Below, in pieces: positions 27,382 to 36,511 of a stretch of DNA of 47,892 bases. The position numbers and the translations under genes are program-made. Within the stretch, counting starts at the first letter, position 1; each line of letters starts with the position of its first letter. This DNA is from JAXHUH01 sp034211175 (GTDB lineage: Bacteria; Actinomycetota; Acidimicrobiia; Acidimicrobiales; CAIXPF01), in assembly GCA_034211175.1 (NCBI GenBank), contig JAXHUH010000071.1, forward strand, positions 1-47,892, given 5' to 3'. The notes under the pieces were generated by a model that did not search any database, was not told the origin of the DNA, and saw nothing but the letters and a program-made list of their open reading frames with translations.

Positions 27382-28959
27382 TCAGTTCGGTCGGTCGCCG
27401 TCGTTGGAGCCGTTGCCGAAGCCGCTGCTCGCCCGGACCGCCTCGGCGGCCTTGGGGCTCAGGTTGGCGAGCTGGCGTGCGATGTCCGCGGCGTCGCCCG
27501 AGCTGGCGCCCATTGGCGGCGCAGGCGGGGCGGGCGGCGGCTGGGCGCCGTGCGGCGCCGCCATCGGCATGTCGCCCGGGGCACCGGCCGCAGCCGGAGG
27601 GGGCGGCGGCGGGGGCGGGGGCGGCGGCGGGGCGATCGCCTCGGGCACCGGCATCGGGGGGTACCCGGCGAAGCCCGACGCCTCCTGGAGGCCCGTCGGG
27701 TTGCCGACCGGCGGCGGCGAACCGGCCGCCTCGAAGATCGTGCGCGCCCGGGGGATCGTCGTCCCGTTGGGCCCGTCGTGCCCGTTGGTGCGCTCGGGCA
27801 TGCCGAACGTGACCTGCGGGTCCGTAGGCGCCGCCGGGCGCTCGGGGACGTTCCCGTTGCCGTCGGGCGGGGTGATGCCGAAGCTGGTCGCCAGCGCGTC
27901 GAGCTGCTGGCGGGCCTCGTTGGTCGTGGCCGGCGACGGTGCGTCCGCATCGGGTGCGGGCGGCACCGGCGGCACGAACGAGGGCGGCGGCGGGGCGTCG
28001 CCGTCGATCGCGGGCGTCGGGCCGGTCGGCGTCGGGTCGGCCGACGGCGGCAGGGTCGAACCGAACGCCGGGAAGGCCGACGGCTCGGCGTCGGGTGCCG
28101 GCTCGCTCGGCGGTGCCGGCGGGGCCGGTGCCTGCGCGGCCGGAGCCGGCGCGGGGGCCGGGCCCGGGCTCGGGGGCGCCGGCATCGTGGCCGGGCCCGG
28201 AGGCGGCGCCGGGGCGACGCTCGAGGGCGACGGGCCGCCACTCGACGGTGTCGGCTCGGCGGGCGGCGCCGGCTGCGGCTGCGGCTGCGGTGTGGGCTCG
28301 GCGGGCGCCGGCTGCGGCGCCACCTGGGCCACGTTCGTCGGGCGCTGCGACGCACCGGCCGGGCGCGTCCCGACCTCGACGAGGCCGAGCTCCACGAGGT
28401 TGAAGATCGCCCGGGCGGTCTGCAGCTCACCGGAGGTGAGCGCGTCGCCGAGGGCCGTGACGGTTCGACCGTCGCCGATCGAGGTCACCACCCGCCACTG
28501 GGAGCCGTCGAGGCGGATGTCCTCGCTCGTCGGCTCGGGGCGCAGCGTGATCCACGCGTCGGTCGACGGGACGACCCGCTCGATCTCCCGCCACTCCTGG
28601 AGCATCGACTCGGCCGCGACGAGCGTGGGCTCGATGTCGACCGGGTCGCCGGGGGACGGCGGGTACTTGTCGGTCTCGAAGCTGAACGACCCGCGCTCGA
28701 AGCGCAGGAACTGGAACAGCACGTCGGGCGGACCGCTCACGTGCGGCGTGTCCGGGGACTCCGCGGCCAGGATCTGGCCGTCGTCGACCCAGATCGTGCC
28801 GGACCGCGACGGTCCGGTGACGCGGAGACGTCCCGACTTGTTCGTCGCCGCGAGCAGACGCAGGACGTCGGCGATCGCGAACGTCTCGATCGTGCCTTGT
28901 AGCGACACCTTCGCCTCCAGAGTTGGCGTCCTCGCCCGGAGCTGCAGTCCAGTCGACAT
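27382..28959 (-). CDS. DUF4388 (PATAN-like) protein with long Pro/Ala-rich region
   Basis: A 525-aa soluble protein. Residues 17-130 match the DUF4388 pattern (LQGTIETFAIADVLRLLAAT, SGRLRV, IWVDDGQILAA, LFRFERGSFSF-like). Residues 130-195 form a second small, possibly winged-helix, domain. From about 200 the chain is low-complexity Pro/Ala/Ser, with 12 consecutive prolines near 440-455. It ends in a conserved-looking helix (DIARQLANLSPKAAEAVRASSGF). DUF4388 proteins often sit with response regulators and gliding or pilus control genes, so a link to the adjacent prepilin peptidase is possible. It occupies the place where aroC lies in many actinobacteria. Confidence 0.78.
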   Translation of the reverse strand: MSTGLQLRARTPTLEAKVSLQGTIETFAIADVLRLLAATNKSGRLRVTGPSRSGTIWVDDGQILAAESPDTPHVSGPPDVLFQFLRFERGSFSFETDKYPPSPGDPVDIEPTLVAAESMLQEWREIERVVPSTDAWITLRPEPTSEDIRLDGSQWRVVTSIGDGRTVTALGDALTSGELQTARAIFNLVELGLVEVGTRPAGASQRPTNVAQVAPQPAPAEPTPQPQPQPAPPAEPTPSSGGPSPSSVAPAPPPGPATMPAPPSPGPAPAPAPAAQAPAPPAPPSEPAPDAEPSAFPAFGSTLPPSADPTPTGPTPAIDGDAPPPPSFVPPVPPAPDADAPSPATTNEARQQLDALATSFGITPPDGNGNVPERPAAPTDPQVTFGMPERTNGHDGPNGTTIPRARTIFEAAGSPPPVGNPTGLQEASGFAGYPPMPVPEAIAPPPPPPPPPPPPAAAGAPGDMPMAAPHGAQPPPAPPAPPMGASSGDAADIARQLANLSPKAAEAVRASSGFGNGSNDGDRPN

Positions 28960-28991
28960 CTCAGTCTAACCGCGGACGCGGAGATGTCTCC

Positions 28992-29870
28992 CTACACCAT
29001 GTACCGTGCGCGTTCGCGGACCCCATCGGCAGGTCCACGGGAGAAGTTGAGGACTTGGTCGGTCATGACCTGGAGCGGTGCCGGTTGGCCCGTCCAGGAG
29101 GTGAACGCTCGGGCTGCCTGGTGGACCAGCATCGGCACGCCGCCCACCACGCGAGCTCCTCGCGCTGCCGCTCGACGCATCAACTCGGTTTCGAGCGGTT
29201 CGTACACGATATCGACGACGAGCTGATCTTCCTTGATCCGAGCAGGATCGAACGCCACGAGGTGCTGGTCGGCGCGCCCGGACATGCCCACCGGCGTGGC
29301 GTTCACGACGATGTCCGCGTCGCCGATCGCGTCCTCGGTGACCACGGCGCCGACGTCGTCGGCGAGCGCCGCGGCCCGCGCTGCACCCTCGGGCGTGCGG
29401 TTCAGCACACCCACCCGGGCCGCACCGGCGTCGGCCAGCGCCAACACGATGGCCCTCGCCGCGCCCCCGGCGCCGACGACGACGCAGCGCGCCCCCTCCG
29501 GCGTGCGGCCCGTCTCCGCGACCAGGGCGTCGACGAACCCGCCGCCGTCGGTGTTGTCCCCCACGAGGCGGCCGTCGCCGGCAGCGATCACGCAGTTCAC
29601 GGCACCGAGGCGGGCGGCGGTCGGGGTCAGCTCGTCGACCGCGGCGGCCACCGCCGCCTTGTGCGGCATCGTCACCGACAGGCCGGCGAGGCCGAGCGCC
29701 CGCGCCGCGTCGAGGGCCGCCGGGGCATCGCCGTCGGCGACCTCGAACGCCACGTACACCCAGTCGAGCCCGACGGCGGCGAACGCGGCGTTGTGGATCA
29801 GCGGTGACAGCGAGTGGCGCACCGGGTCGCCGATGACGGCGGCGACCCGGGTGTGGCCGGTGACGCTCAG
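28992..29870 (-). CDS. aroE: Shikimate dehydrogenase, apparent CTG start
   Basis: A 292-aa NADPH-dependent enzyme reducing 3-dehydroshikimate. The substrate motif SLSPLIHNAAF, the catalytic lysine in TMPHKAAV, the aspartate in GDNTDGGGF, the Rossmann GAGGAARA and the NRT cofactor site are intact. The conserved start (AAVIGDPVRHSLSP) lies only a few residues from the mltG stop, and no ATG, GTG or TTG is in frame between. The CTG at 29870 overlaps the mltG TGA as CTGA, with GGGAGG upstream. The alternative is a GTG at 29975, giving a 35-codon non-conserved extension inside mltG. Confidence 0.9.
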   Translation of the reverse strand: MSVTGHTRVAAVIGDPVRHSLSPLIHNAAFAAVGLDWVYVAFEVADGDAPAALDAARALGLAGLSVTMPHKAAVAAAVDELTPTAARLGAVNCVIAAGDGRLVGDNTDGGGFVDALVAETGRTPEGARCVVVGAGGAARAIVLALADAGAARVGVLNRTPEGAARAAALADDVGAVVTEDAIGDADIVVNATPVGMSGRADQHLVAFDPARIKEDQLVVDIVYEPLETELMRRAAARGARVVGGVPMLVHQAARAFTSWTGQPAPLQVMTDQVLNFSRGPADGVRERARYMV

Positions 29871-31102
29871 AGGAGCCCGGCCTCCCGCGAGATGTCCCTC
29901 TGGCGGAGGAACTCGTCGTAGCTGTCCGTGAAGAAGTGGTGGCCCTCCTCGTCGGCCAGCACGTAGAAGAGCCACGGGCCCTCCGTCGGGCTGATCACCG
30001 CGGCGATCGCACTGCGCGACGGCACCGCGATCGGCGTCGGAGGCAGGCCCTGGTACTTGCGCGTGTTGTACGGCGAATCGACGTCGAGGTCCTCGACGGT
30101 GAGCGGCTCGTTCGGCTTGTCCACCGCGTAGCGCACCGTGGCGTCGATGCCCAGCGTCATCTGCGCACCGATGCGGTTGTAGAGCACCCGGGCGACCATG
30201 CCGTGCTCCTCGGGCAGGCGCACCTCGCGCTCGAGCATCGAGGCCATGATCAACAGCTCGTAGGGCGTGTAGCCGTAGGTCGCCGCGGCCTCCTCGAGCC
30301 CGAGCTCGGTCGCGACGGACACCATCTCCTGCGACATCCGGTTGAGCACGTCGAGCGGGGTCGCCCCCTCCTCGAACTGGTACGTGTCCGGGAACAGCAG
30401 GCCCTCGAGGCTCGTCTGGCCCTCGGGGAGGAACGGCGTCTGCACCTGGCCCGAGGTCATCGCGGCCTGGACGTCGGCCAGCTCGAAGTCCGGCACCTGC
30501 TCGGCGAGCTGGGCGGCGATCTGCTCGACCGTGAGGCCCTCGGGGATCGTGACCTGGAAGAACTCGGGCTCGGCGGGACCGGCGGCCAGCACCTCGAGCG
30601 CGTCGCCCATCGGCGAGTTCTCGGCGAAGGTGTAGTCGCCGGCCTGGAAGGGCCCGGCGTCGCGGATGCGCACGTACTCCTGGAAGATCCGGCCGTTGCT
30701 GACGACGGCGTTCTCGTCGAGGATCACCGCGATCTCGGCCGTGGTCGCACCGGCCGGCACCGCGATCTCGATCTCCGGGCCCGGGTCGCCGGCCGGGTTC
30801 ACCTGGCGGTAGACCCAGAAGCCGGCATAGCCGACGATGCCGACGATGAGCAGGGCAAGGAGGAGGCCCGCGGCGGCGATGCGCCGCCCGACGCCGCTCG
30901 GGCGCGGGATCCGGACCCAGTCGCGCTCGTCGTAGTCCTCGTAGTCCCAGAAGGCCTCGTCGGGGGTGGCGTCGACCAGCGCGGTGCGGGTGCCCGCACG
31001 CGGTGGCGTCGGCTCGGGGTAGCGGCCCCGCCCGTAGTCGGCCGGGCCCGATCCGTCGTCGTGCGACGGCCCGTTCCCTCGGGGGTCGGACGTGTTGCTC
31101 AC
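29867..31102 (-). CDS. mltG: Endolytic murein transglycosylase
   Basis: A 411-aa inner-membrane, YceG-like enzyme that cuts nascent glycan strands and so sets their length. A long acidic, Pro-rich cytoplasmic N-terminus precedes one membrane helix (75-97). The external part has a LysM-like region and the catalytic domain with glutamate E291 (MLEREV), GIDATVRYA, DSPYNTRKYQGLPPTPI and the terminal HHFFTDSYDEF. The GTG at 31102 overlaps the ruvX stop (GTGA). It precedes aroE in the standard ruvX-mltG-aroE order. Confidence 0.94.
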   Translation of the reverse strand: MSNTSDPRGNGPSHDDGSGPADYGRGRYPEPTPPRAGTRTALVDATPDEAFWDYEDYDERDWVRIPRPSGVGRRIAAAGLLLALLIVGIVGYAGFWVYRQVNPAGDPGPEIEIAVPAGATTAEIAVILDENAVVSNGRIFQEYVRIRDAGPFQAGDYTFAENSPMGDALEVLAAGPAEPEFFQVTIPEGLTVEQIAAQLAEQVPDFELADVQAAMTSGQVQTPFLPEGQTSLEGLLFPDTYQFEEGATPLDVLNRMSQEMVSVATELGLEEAAATYGYTPYELLIMASMLEREVRLPEEHGMVARVLYNRIGAQMTLGIDATVRYAVDKPNEPLTVEDLDVDSPYNTRKYQGLPPTPIAVPSRSAIAAVISPTEGPWLFYVLADEEGHHFFTDSYDEFLRQRDISREAGLL

Positions 31103-31536
31103 TGGCCTCCCTCGCGGTCGGCGGCGACCTGTGCGTCGAGCCACGCCTGCAACATCACGGCGGCGGCGACCTGATCGATCATCTGGCGGCGCTTGCGGCC
31201 GGGCACGGCGGCGGCGGCGAGCTGGTCATGGGCGGTCACGGTGGTGAATCGCTCATCGTAGGTCTCCACGGGGACCTTGACGAACGGTGTCAGGTGCTCG
31301 ATCTCGGTGCGCACCTCGCGCACCGCCGGGCCCTCGGTGCCGTCGAGCGAGATCGGCAGACCGACGACGACGACCTCGGCCTCGAACTCGCCGACCAGCT
31401 CCGCGATCTTGCGGCGGTGCTGCTGGGCGTCCTTCGTCCGGGGGACGACCTCGCACGGCGTCGCCACCCGGCCGTCGCGGTCGCTGACCGCCACACCGAT
31501 GCGACGCGAACCGAGGTCGAGCCCGAGCGCGCGCAC
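31099..31536 (-). CDS. ruvX: RuvX/YqgF-family Holliday junction resolvase-like nuclease
   Basis: A 145-aa RNase H-fold protein. The first catalytic aspartate is in GLDLGSRRIGVAVSD; VVVGLPISLDG, the DERFTT segment and the C-terminal ID aspartate before the AAA(V) helix are present. Proposed roles in this family include Holliday junction resolution and 16S rRNA maturation. The GTG lies two bases after the alaS stop and the stop overlaps mltG. Confidence 0.93.
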   Translation of the reverse strand: MRALGLDLGSRRIGVAVSDRDGRVATPCEVVPRTKDAQQHRRKIAELVGEFEAEVVVVGLPISLDGTEGPAVREVRTEIEHLTPFVKVPVETYDERFTTVTAHDQLAAAAVPGRKRRQMIDQVAAAVMLQAWLDAQVAADREGGQ

Positions 31537-31538
31537 GC

Positions 31539-34124
31539 TCAGACGGCGACGCCCGCGGCGGCGCGGACGACGTCGAGGGCCTCGTCGAGCTTGGACGGGT
31601 CCTTGCCGCCGGCGACGGCGAGCTCGGGGTTGCGGCCACCGCCACCCTTGACCAGCTTGGCCGCGTCCGCGATCAGGGCGCCCGCGTCGAGGCCGCTGTC
31701 GGGGCGGGCCGCGGCGACGATGGCCACGCCACCGCCGTCCGGTGCGCTGCCGAGCACGACGGCACGGACGCCGTCGCGGTCGCGCACCGCCAGCGCCAGC
31801 TCCCGCAGCGCGTCACGGTCGACGTCGTCGATCCGGGCGACGACGACCCCGTCGGTCGCGCTCGCCGCGAGCTCCGACGAGCGGCCGGACGCGACCTGGC
31901 TGCGCAGGGTCCGCACCTCGTCGCGCAGCGCCTTGACCTCGCCGCTCTGCTTCTCCAGGCCGCGGATGAGGTCCTCGACCGGCACGCCGACGAGCTCGGC
32001 CGCCTTCGCGAGCTGGGCCTCCTCCTCGCGGAGACGGGCGATGGGCCCGTGGCCGGTCACCGCCTCGACCCGGCGGATGTTCGAGCCGATCGAGCCCTCG
32101 GACACGATCTTCATGGGCCCGATGTCGCCGAGTGCCCGCACGTGGGTGCCGCCGCACAGCTCGGTCGAGCGGGGACCGGCCTCGAGGACCCGCACGATGT
32201 CGCCGTACTTGTCGCCGAAGAACGCGATCGCGCCCAGCTCCTGGGCCTCCGACATCGTCGTCTCGAAGTGGCGGACCCGCTCGTTCGAGAGCACCTCGCC
32301 GTTGACCAGGTCCTCGATGCGGCCGATCTGCTCGGGGGTCAGCGCCTCGTAGTGGCTGAAGTCGAACCGGAGCCGGTCGGGCTCGACGACCGAGCCCTGC
32401 TGGCGCACGTGCTCGCCCAGCACCTCGCGCAGCGCCCAGTGGAGCAGGTGGGTGCCGGTGTGGTTGCGGCGGATGGCGTCGCGTCGCACGACGTCGATCG
32501 ACGCGGTCGCCGGCTGGCCGGGCGTGACCTCGCCCTCGATCCGGGCCACGTGGTGGCGGTGCAGGCCCGGCAGCGCGTAGGTGCAGTCGGCCACGTGGAC
32601 CGTGCCCGACTGGGTGACGATCGTGCCGGTGTCGCCGATCTGGCCACCGGACTCCGCGTAGAACGGCGTGCGGTCGAGCACGACGTAGCGGTCAGCGCCC
32701 TCCTCGCCGAGCACCGCCAGGACGCGGGCCTCGACGTTGGTCAGCTCCTCGCGGCCCACGAACTCGGTCGGGCCGAACTGCTCGAGCAGCTCCTGGTAGG
32801 CCTCGAAGTGGGTGTCGGACGTCGCGCCCTTGCGCGCCGCCTTCGCCCGCTCCCGCTGGGAGGCCATCGCCGCCTCGAAGCCGGGGCGGTCGACCTCGAC
32901 GCCCCGCTCGGTGGCGATCTCGGCGGTCACCTCGAACGGGAAGCCGTAGGTGTCGTGGAGCGCGAAGGCGATCTCGCCGTCGAGCACGTCACCGTCGGAG
33001 AGCCGCTCGAGGGCGTCGTCGAGGATGGCGGAGCCGGTGGCGAGCGTCTCGCGGAAGCGGACCTCCTCGCGCTCGACCACCCCGCGGACGAACTCGTGGG
33101 TCCCGAGCAGCTCGGGGTAGTCGGGGCCCATGATCTCGACGACGGCGTCGACGAGGCGCGGCATGATCGGCTCGGCGACACCGAGCAGGTAGGCGTGGCG
33201 CACGGCGCGGCGCAGGATGCGCCGCAGCACGTAGCCCCGGCGCTCGTTGGACGGGAACACACCGTCGCTGACGAGGAAGGTCACCGTGCGGGCGTGCTCG
33301 ACGAGGATGCGCAGCGACACGTCGGCCGTGTCGTTGGTGCCGTAGGCGACGCCGCTGGCCTCCTCGGCCACGTTGCGCAGCGCCACCATCTCGTCGAGGT
33401 CGAACACCGAGTCGACCTCCTGGAGCACGGTGAGGATGCGCTCCAGGCCGGCACCGGTGTCGATCGAGGGCTTGGGCAGCGGGACCTGGGCGCCGTCCGG
33501 CTGCGACTCGAACTGCATGAAGACGAGGTTCCAGATCTCGACGAACCGCTCCTCGCCGCCGTGGGCGGGGCCGCCGTCGGGGCCGTACTCGGGGCCCTTG
33601 TCCCAGAAGATCTCCGAGCACGGCCCGCACGGGCCGACGTCGGCCATGCGCCAGAAGTTGTCCTCGTCGAGGCGCTGGATCCGCTCGGCGGGCACGCCGA
33701 CGGCGTCGCGCCAGATCTCCTCGGCCTCGTCGTCGCTGGTGTGGACCGTGACCCACAGGCGCTCGGGGTCGAGGCCCAGCACCTCGGTGAAGAACTGCCA
33801 CGCCATCGGGATGGCGTCGGACTTGAAGTAGTCGCCGAAGCTGAAGTTCCCGAGCATCTCGAAGAACGTCAGGTGGCGCTTGGTCCGGCCGATCTCGTCG
33901 AGGTCGTTGTGCTTGCCGCCTGCACGAACGCACTTCTGCACCGTGACCGCGCGTGGGTAGGGAGGGGTCTCCTCCCCCACGAAGTACGGCTTGAACGGGA
34001 CCATCCCGGCCACCGTGAACAGCAGCGTCGGGTCATGGGGGATCAGGCTCGCCGAGGGGACATGGGTGTGCCCGTTGTCCACGAAGTACTCGACGAAGGC
34101 GCGGCGCAGCTCGTTGGCTTTCAT
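31539..34124 (-). CDS. alaS: Alanyl-tRNA synthetase
   Basis: An 861-aa class II synthetase. The aminoacylation domain begins ANELRRAFVEYFVDNGHTHVPSAS-like and contains FEMLGNFSFGDYFK. The editing domain has the zinc ligands HTGTH...H and CGGTH. A coiled coil and the C-Ala domain (GGGGRNPELAVAGG) complete the protein. The ATG at 34124 matches the usual N-terminus; an upstream in-frame start at 34148 adds eight residues. A TAGGCT sequence (34135-34140) lies ten bases before the ATG and may be its -10. It leads the ruvX-mltG-aroE group. Confidence 0.97.
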   Translation of the reverse strand: MKANELRRAFVEYFVDNGHTHVPSASLIPHDPTLLFTVAGMVPFKPYFVGEETPPYPRAVTVQKCVRAGGKHNDLDEIGRTKRHLTFFEMLGNFSFGDYFKSDAIPMAWQFFTEVLGLDPERLWVTVHTSDDEAEEIWRDAVGVPAERIQRLDEDNFWRMADVGPCGPCSEIFWDKGPEYGPDGGPAHGGEERFVEIWNLVFMQFESQPDGAQVPLPKPSIDTGAGLERILTVLQEVDSVFDLDEMVALRNVAEEASGVAYGTNDTADVSLRILVEHARTVTFLVSDGVFPSNERRGYVLRRILRRAVRHAYLLGVAEPIMPRLVDAVVEIMGPDYPELLGTHEFVRGVVEREEVRFRETLATGSAILDDALERLSDGDVLDGEIAFALHDTYGFPFEVTAEIATERGVEVDRPGFEAAMASQRERAKAARKGATSDTHFEAYQELLEQFGPTEFVGREELTNVEARVLAVLGEEGADRYVVLDRTPFYAESGGQIGDTGTIVTQSGTVHVADCTYALPGLHRHHVARIEGEVTPGQPATASIDVVRRDAIRRNHTGTHLLHWALREVLGEHVRQQGSVVEPDRLRFDFSHYEALTPEQIGRIEDLVNGEVLSNERVRHFETTMSEAQELGAIAFFGDKYGDIVRVLEAGPRSTELCGGTHVRALGDIGPMKIVSEGSIGSNIRRVEAVTGHGPIARLREEEAQLAKAAELVGVPVEDLIRGLEKQSGEVKALRDEVRTLRSQVASGRSSELAASATDGVVVARIDDVDRDALRELALAVRDRDGVRAVVLGSAPDGGGVAIVAAARPDSGLDAGALIADAAKLVKGGGGRNPELAVAGGKDPSKLDEALDVVRAAAGVAV

Positions 34125-34170
34125 GACGTCGTCCAGCCTACTCGGCACAAAACCCCCGTACTGACGGCTT

Positions 34171-34198
34171 CCGGGCCCGGTCCTGACCGTGCGTCAGG
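34171..34198. terminator. Hairpins after the rarA stop
   Basis: CCTGAC-CGTGC-GTCAGG (34182-34198) abuts the rarA stop, and the palindrome CCGGGCCCGG (34171-34180) follows. They lie between rarA and the possible alaS promoter on the minus strand. No T-tract; a modest terminator is likely. Confidence 0.5.
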
Positions 34199-35725
34199 TC
34201 ACGTGGTCGCACCGTCGGGACCCCCGGTCTCGTCGTTGCCCGCGACCGGCGCGCCGGCCTCCGCCGACGGATCGCCGCTCGGCACACGGCCGCTCGGGGC
34301 GGCATCACCATCCGGAGCGGCATCGCCGTCCGGGGCGGTGCCGGCGCCGGCATCGCCGGTCGGGGCGGCGTCGGGGGCGTCGGTGGGCGCCGGGCCGTGG
34401 CCACCGGCGTCGGCGCGCAGCCGTGCCTGGCGCTCCGCGACGCGGGCCTCGTAGCCGTGACCGCTCGCCTCGTAGTAGCGGTGGCCGGCGACCTCGGGCG
34501 GTCGGTACTGCTGGTCGACCCACCCGGACGGATCGTCGTGGGGGTAGGCGTAGCCGTCGCCGTGGCCCAGCTTCGACGCCCCCTGGTAGTGGGCGTCGCG
34601 CAGGTGGCGGGGCACGCCGCTCGTGGCCGCGTCGCGCACGTCGGCCATCGCCGCGCCGAGCGCGACCGTCACCCGGTTCGACTTCGGCGCCGCGGCCAGG
34701 TGCACGACCGCCTGGGCCAGGTTGAGCTGGGCCTCGGGCAGGCCGACGAACTCCACGGCGCGGGCCGTGGCGTCGGCGACGACGATCGCCATCGGGTCGG
34801 CCATGCCGACGTCCTCCGACGCCAGGATCACGAGCCGGCGCGCGATGAAGCGGGGGTCCTCCCCCGCCCGCAGCATGTGGGCCAGCCAGTACAGGCCGGC
34901 GTCGATGTCGGAGCCCCGGATCGACTTGATGAACGCGCTGATCACGTCGTAGTGGTCGTCGCGCCCGTAGACCACGGCCTTGGCACCGAGCGCCGCCTCG
35001 GCGTCGGCGAGCACCACCTTCGGAGGGTCACCGCTCTCGTCCCCGGCAGCGCGGGCACGCGACGATGCCAGGGCCGCGGCGACCTCGAGGGCGGTCAGGG
35101 CGTGGCGGCCGTCGCCGTCGGCCCGCCCGGCGAGGTGCTCGAGGGCGTCGTCGTCGGCCTCCACCCCCTCGGCGTCCAGGCCGCGGCGGAGCAGCTCGCC
35201 GAGCTCGTCCGGTGCCAGCGGCTGGAGCCGGAAGAGCACCGACCGGCTGAGCAGCGGTGGGTTGACCTCGAAGTACGGGTTCTCCGTGGTCGCGCCGATC
35301 AGCACGACGAGCCCGGTCTCGACCGCGGGCAGCAGGGCGTCCTGCTGGGCCTTGTTGAACCGGTGGACCTCGTCGAGGAACAGGATCGTGCCGCGGTCGC
35401 GCTCGCCGAGGCGGGCCTCGGCCGCGGCGATCACGCCCCGGACGTCCTTCACCGTGGCCGTCACCGCGCTGAGCTGCACGAACTCCTTCGACGACGCCGC
35501 GGCCGCCAGCCGGGCCACGGTCGTCTTCCCCGTGCCCGGTGGGCCCCACAGGATCGCCGACGAGAGACGGTCGGACTCGACCAGGGCGCGCAGCGTGCCG
35601 CCCCGTCCGAGCAGGTCCCGGTGGCCGACGACCTCGTCGAGCGACGTCGGCCGAAGGCGGTCGGCGAGCGGTGCGCTCCGGCGGAGGCGCTCCTCGGCCG
35701 CCGCGGCGAACAGATCCGTGGCCAC
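34199..35725 (-). CDS. rarA: RarA/MgsA-family AAA+ replication recombination protein
   Basis: A 508-aa clamp-loader-like ATPase acting at stalled forks. Walker A is GPPGTGKTT (61-69), Walker B FLDEVH, and sensor sequence IGATTENP; the MgsA tetramerisation region (DDHYDVISAFIKSIRGSD, then DVGMADP) follows. Residues after about 440 are a low-complexity Ala/Pro/Asp/Gly tail with repeated DGDAAP units, absent from typical RarA. The GTG has TAACGT six bases upstream and no Shine-Dalgarno, consistent with a leaderless transcript. It is upstream of alaS as in other actinobacteria. Confidence 0.94.
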   Translation of the reverse strand: MATDLFAAAAEERLRRSAPLADRLRPTSLDEVVGHRDLLGRGGTLRALVESDRLSSAILWGPPGTGKTTVARLAAAASSKEFVQLSAVTATVKDVRGVIAAAEARLGERDRGTILFLDEVHRFNKAQQDALLPAVETGLVVLIGATTENPYFEVNPPLLSRSVLFRLQPLAPDELGELLRRGLDAEGVEADDDALEHLAGRADGDGRHALTALEVAAALASSRARAAGDESGDPPKVVLADAEAALGAKAVVYGRDDHYDVISAFIKSIRGSDIDAGLYWLAHMLRAGEDPRFIARRLVILASEDVGMADPMAIVVADATARAVEFVGLPEAQLNLAQAVVHLAAAPKSNRVTVALGAAMADVRDAATSGVPRHLRDAHYQGASKLGHGDGYAYPHDDPSGWVDQQYRPPEVAGHRYYEASGHGYEARVAERQARLRADAGGHGPAPTDAPDAAPTGDAGAGTAPDGDAAPDGDAAPSGRVPSGDPSAEAGAPVAGNDETGGPDGATT

Positions 35726-35731
35726 CGCACG

Positions 35732-35737
35732 ACGTTA
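35732..35737 (-). promoter_or_regulatory. Candidate -10 of a leaderless rarA promoter
   Basis: TAACGT on the minus strand, then six bases, then the rarA GTG at 35725. A diverging candidate, GAACCT at 35843-35848 on the plus strand, also sits six bases before the GTG of the next gene. Confidence 0.4.
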
Positions 35738-35854
35738 GTCAGGACGTCCGCGGTCGCCGCGGAGCACGGTCGGACGATGACCGTCGCGTTGCGGTTCCCG
35801 AGCGGTCGGGCCGTCAAGGTTGGGGAAGCGGCCCAGACCTGCGAACCTTGGAGT

Positions 35855-36439
35855 GTGGACCTCTTGGTGAACGCGCTGATCCTGTGGCTCGGCGCCTCGG
35901 CGGTGATCATGTTCGGGCTCACGTCGTGGGTCTTCCTCACCGGCCGCAAGCCGGCGGGCCGCGGCGCGCGGGTCTACGAGTTCAACTCCGACCGTGAGAA
36001 GAAGGAGCGGGTCGCGCACCTGCACGAGCTCGAGGCCCAGGTGGCCGTCGAGGTCGCGGCGGCGGCCGACCACCCGCCCGAGCCCGCGGTCACTCATCTC
36101 GTCACGAGCGACTCCGCGGTCATCGACCGCCTCCTCGCCGGTGCGGTGATGCCGTGCGGGCTCGAGCACCTGCCGTCGTCGGAGGCCGACCCGAACCGCA
36201 TGGCCTTCGCGACCGCCGGCTACGACCCCCGTGTCGTCGCGGTGTCGGTCGTCGACGAGCTGGAGCGCCTCGGCCTCGACATCGAGCCGCTCGACTTCAG
36301 CGAGGCCCGTGCCTGGCGCGACGGCTTCGAGCTGGCGATCACCATCTACCTCGAGCCCCGGCGGGTCATCCGCGACCGGCGGCCGGCGTTCCCCGACGCG
36401 CCCCCCGGGGCCGTCGTCATCGAGTTCTCCGTCGTCTGA
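35855..36439 (+). CDS. N-terminally membrane-anchored protein of unknown function
   Basis: A 194-aa protein with one N-terminal membrane helix (about residues 5-27), then a basic stretch (GRKPAGRGARVYEF), a charged helical linker, and a soluble C-terminal domain from about 70 rich in beta-strand-like Val/Ile segments. I do not recognise the family. The GTG at 35855 is preferred because TTGGGG, 17 bases, GAACCT and six bases precede it, which would give a leaderless transcript. An ATG at 35777 would add 26 residues of unlikely sequence before the membrane helix. It is divergent from rarA and upstream of the FIST and c-di-GMP genes. Confidence 0.65.
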   Translation: MDLLVNALILWLGASAVIMFGLTSWVFLTGRKPAGRGARVYEFNSDREKKERVAHLHELEAQVAVEVAAAADHPPEPAVTHLVTSDSAVIDRLLAGAVMPCGLEHLPSSEADPNRMAFATAGYDPRVVAVSVVDELERLGLDIEPLDFSEARAWRDGFELAITIYLEPRRVIRDRRPAFPDAPPGAVVIEFSVV

Positions 36440-36461
36440 TCCCCACATCGCCCCTGACGCG

Positions 36462-36475
36462 GCCGGCGCGCCGGC
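36462..36475. terminator. 14-bp GC palindrome before the FIST gene
   Basis: GCCGGCGCGCCGGC is a perfect palindrome 23 bases after the stop of the membrane-anchored protein. It may weakly separate that gene from the FIST transcript. TAGGGT at 36502-36507 is a possible -10 four bases before the FIST GTG. Confidence 0.3.
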
Positions 36476-36511
36476 ACTCAGGTCGGCCTCGGAGGGCGCC
36501 GTAGGGTTGGG

